From: Symbioplanes lichenis
GTDB taxonomy: Bacteria > Actinomycetota > Actinomycetes > Mycobacteriales > Micromonosporaceae
DNA: 64,000 nucleotides
Assembly (NCBI RefSeq): GCF_030709675.1
Contig: NZ_JAUZQD010000016.1
Span: 62,001-126,000 of the forward strand
Reading direction: 5' to 3'
Below, piece by piece: positions 62,960-64,000 of the stretch. The notes below the pieces were generated by a model. The model was not told the DNA's origin and did not search any database. It was given only the letters and a program-made list of their open reading frames with translations. Position numbers and translations under genes: made by a program. The number at the start of each line of letters is the position of its first letter. The first letter of the stretch is position 1.

Positions 62960-62988
62960 ACGACTAGTTGTCGCCAAGCCAGTATTCT
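62960..62988 (+). promoter_or_regulatory. Promoter with operator-like palindrome for toxin-antitoxin pair 2
   Basis: ACGACTAGTTGT (62960-62971) is a near-perfect palindrome with CTAG centre. TATTCT (62983-62988) is a possible -10 with -35 overlapping the palindrome. An antitoxin bound there would repress its own operon. Confidence 0.4.
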
Positions 62989-63008
62989 CACGTGAAAGGC
63001 AGGAGCCG

Positions 63009-63248
63009 ATGACCACCATTCCCACCAGAGACGAGTCCGTCGTGGCCGAGCACCGGATCAAGCTGGATGAAAACGCGCTGATCGCCGCGGCAAAGTACCT
63101 CGACACCGAGTCGCCGGCGGAGACCGTCAACGCCGCCCTGCGCGAGGTGGCCGCCATGTTCAAGCGGCGCGAGGCCTTCGACCGGCTCGCCGCCCGGGGC
63201 GCCGCGGGTCAGTTCGACGAGCTCATGCACAAGAAGGACCGCCCGTGA
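63009..63248 (+). CDS. VapB-type antitoxin, pair 2
   Basis: A 79-residue paralogue of the pair 1 antitoxin: VAEHRIKLDENALIAAAKYLD and SPAETVNAALREVAAMF. AGGAG precedes the ATG. The DNA-binding parts differ enough that cross-regulation is uncertain. Confidence 0.85.
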   Translation: MTTIPTRDESVVAEHRIKLDENALIAAAKYLDTESPAETVNAALREVAAMFKRREAFDRLAARGAAGQFDELMHKKDRP

Positions 63249-63670
63249 CGAGCACGCGCTACCTGATCGACAACAGCTCCTTCACCCGGCTGGCCCACAA
63301 CCCCGGCCTCCGCGAGAAGTGGCGGAAGGCCATGGAGGACGGCATAGTGGGCGTCTGCGCACTGGCGGAGGTGGAGATCCTCTACAGCGCCCGGGACAAG
63401 GCCGAGTTCACCGAGATGCTCCGTGACCTGAGTGAGTCGTTCGTATGGGTCATGACGCCCGACCGGGCTGAGCATCGGTTGCGGGAGGTGCAGAGAGCCC
63501 TTGTGGACCGGGGAGCGCACAAGTCGGCCGGGCCGGTTGATCTGCTGATCGCGGCGGTGGCGGAGTTGCAGGGACTGACCGTGTTGCACTACGACCGGGA
63601 CTTCGCGACCGTGGCGCGGGTGACTGGGCAGCCGGTGCAGTGGGTGGCCGAGCCGGGGAGTGTCGATTGA
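63245..63670 (+). CDS. PIN-domain toxin (VapC-like), pair 2
   Basis: A 141-residue PIN ribonuclease: RYLIDNSSFTRL, LAEVEILYSARD, GPVDLLIAAVAEL and HYDRDFATVARVTG carry the acidic residues. The N-terminal half differs from pair 1, while the C-terminal 25 residues are nearly identical. The GTG overlaps the antitoxin stop (GTGA). Confidence 0.9.
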   Translation: MTSTRYLIDNSSFTRLAHNPGLREKWRKAMEDGIVGVCALAEVEILYSARDKAEFTEMLRDLSESFVWVMTPDRAEHRLREVQRALVDRGAHKSAGPVDLLIAAVAELQGLTVLHYDRDFATVARVTGQPVQWVAEPGSVD

Positions 63671-63745
63671 GTGATTGTTTCCCGGGCGTCGACTGTGGGC
63701 AGGTTCTAGGCATCCCCTGATGACGTAGCACGGAGGTTCACCCCC

Positions 63746-63961
63746 ATGAGCGAGCACGAGGTCAACCGCAGCGCCCGGACCGGGAAGTTCGTCAAGGAGA
63801 GCACGACCGAGCGGGACCCCAAGGGAACCACGACCGAGCATGTCGGTGGTGACAAGACCGGTGGCGAGCACGAGGTGCACCGCAGCACGACCACCGGGAA
63901 GTTCGTGTCGGAGACCACGACCGAGCTGCACCCGGCGACGACGGAGACCCAGAAGGTCTGA
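63746..63961 (+). CDS. Small protein of two RS-x2-TGKFV repeats
   Basis: A 71-residue hydrophilic protein made of two about 35-residue repeats: VNRSARTGKFVKESTTERDP and VHRSTTTGKFVSETTTELHP, each ending in Thr-rich text. Single-repeat versions of this RS-x2-TGKFV motif occur in many bacteria and phages, without known function. A GGAGG-like sequence (CGGAGG) lies upstream of the ATG. No membrane span. Confidence 0.7.
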   Translation: MSEHEVNRSARTGKFVKESTTERDPKGTTTEHVGGDKTGGEHEVHRSTTTGKFVSETTTELHPATTETQKV

Positions 63962-64000
63962 GTTTCCGCGCCAGCCTCTGCCCTCCACGGACCTTGTGGA

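Overview
The window is a high-GC, densely packed bacterial chromosome segment typical of Actinomycetota. Signs are GTG/TTG starts, ATGA/GTGA operon overlaps, many predicted leaderless genes, and actinobacterial families such as DUF6328, DUF6461, roadblock/LC7 clusters and a Fur-type Zur. dgt next to dnaG, and glyS near an ArsR (SmtB-like) and a Zur gene, recalls M. tuberculosis, where the same genes lie close together. Family content suggests Micromonosporaceae (Actinoplanes-like), but that is an inference from gene content alone. No phage, integrase, IS element or CRISPR array is seen.

Layout. 1-3400: a FecBCD-type metal-chelate importer (minus) diverges from a NiCoT nickel/cobalt permease (plus); two identical TTGCCA-N5-TGGCAA palindromes between them fit the nickel regulator Nur. 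3541-7623: frameshifted NucA/NucB-type nuclease, DUF6461 protein, Fpg/Nei glycosylase, membrane protein and a Ser/Thr kinase lacking most of its C-lobe. 7691-12188: sugar ABC importer and a secreted PLC-like protein. 12383-18629: cupin, MFS exporter, oxidoreductases, hydrolase, and a cupin-CMD-alcohol dehydrogenase operon with a palindromic operator. 18860-21250: a 2.3-kb segment bounded by direct repeats of the tRNA-Asn terminator region, holding a broken gene and a VapBC-type toxin-antitoxin pair. 21594-25513: YtxH protein, a quinone reductase and two TIM-barrel epimerase-like genes. 26094-32110: a ROK-regulated ribose/inositol-type ABC operon with a Gfo/Idh/MocA dehydrogenase. 32206-40480: NACHT-like NTPase, YihY protein, a large WD40-like protein followed by a 15-bp minisatellite, and an ABC-2 exporter.

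40514-44497 holds dnaG, dgt and small neighbours. 44694-47000 is a compact operon of three roadblock/LC7 proteins around a PATAN/DUF4388-like protein, with no GTPase or sensor kinase; it is the best candidate here for an under-described signalling module. 47059-53604: HIT-like, NIPSNAP, Dus, XdhC-like, a PIN/HTH toxin-antitoxin pair with a frameshifted toxin, and glyS. 53711-57047: a complete zinc regulon (znuA-znuC-znuB-arsR-zur) behind a Zur-like box. 59131-62087: a TPP riboswitch followed by the thiamine-precursor ECF transporter ykoE-ykoD-ykoC. 62200-63670: two tandem VapBC-type pairs with near-identical toxin 3' ends. The window ends in a small protein built from two copies of an RS-x2-TGKFV motif.

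Three genes look broken by one missing base; two of these breaks fall in GGGG runs. This could be real decay, slippage or assembly error. Function calls rest on motif recognition by eye; no database search was run.
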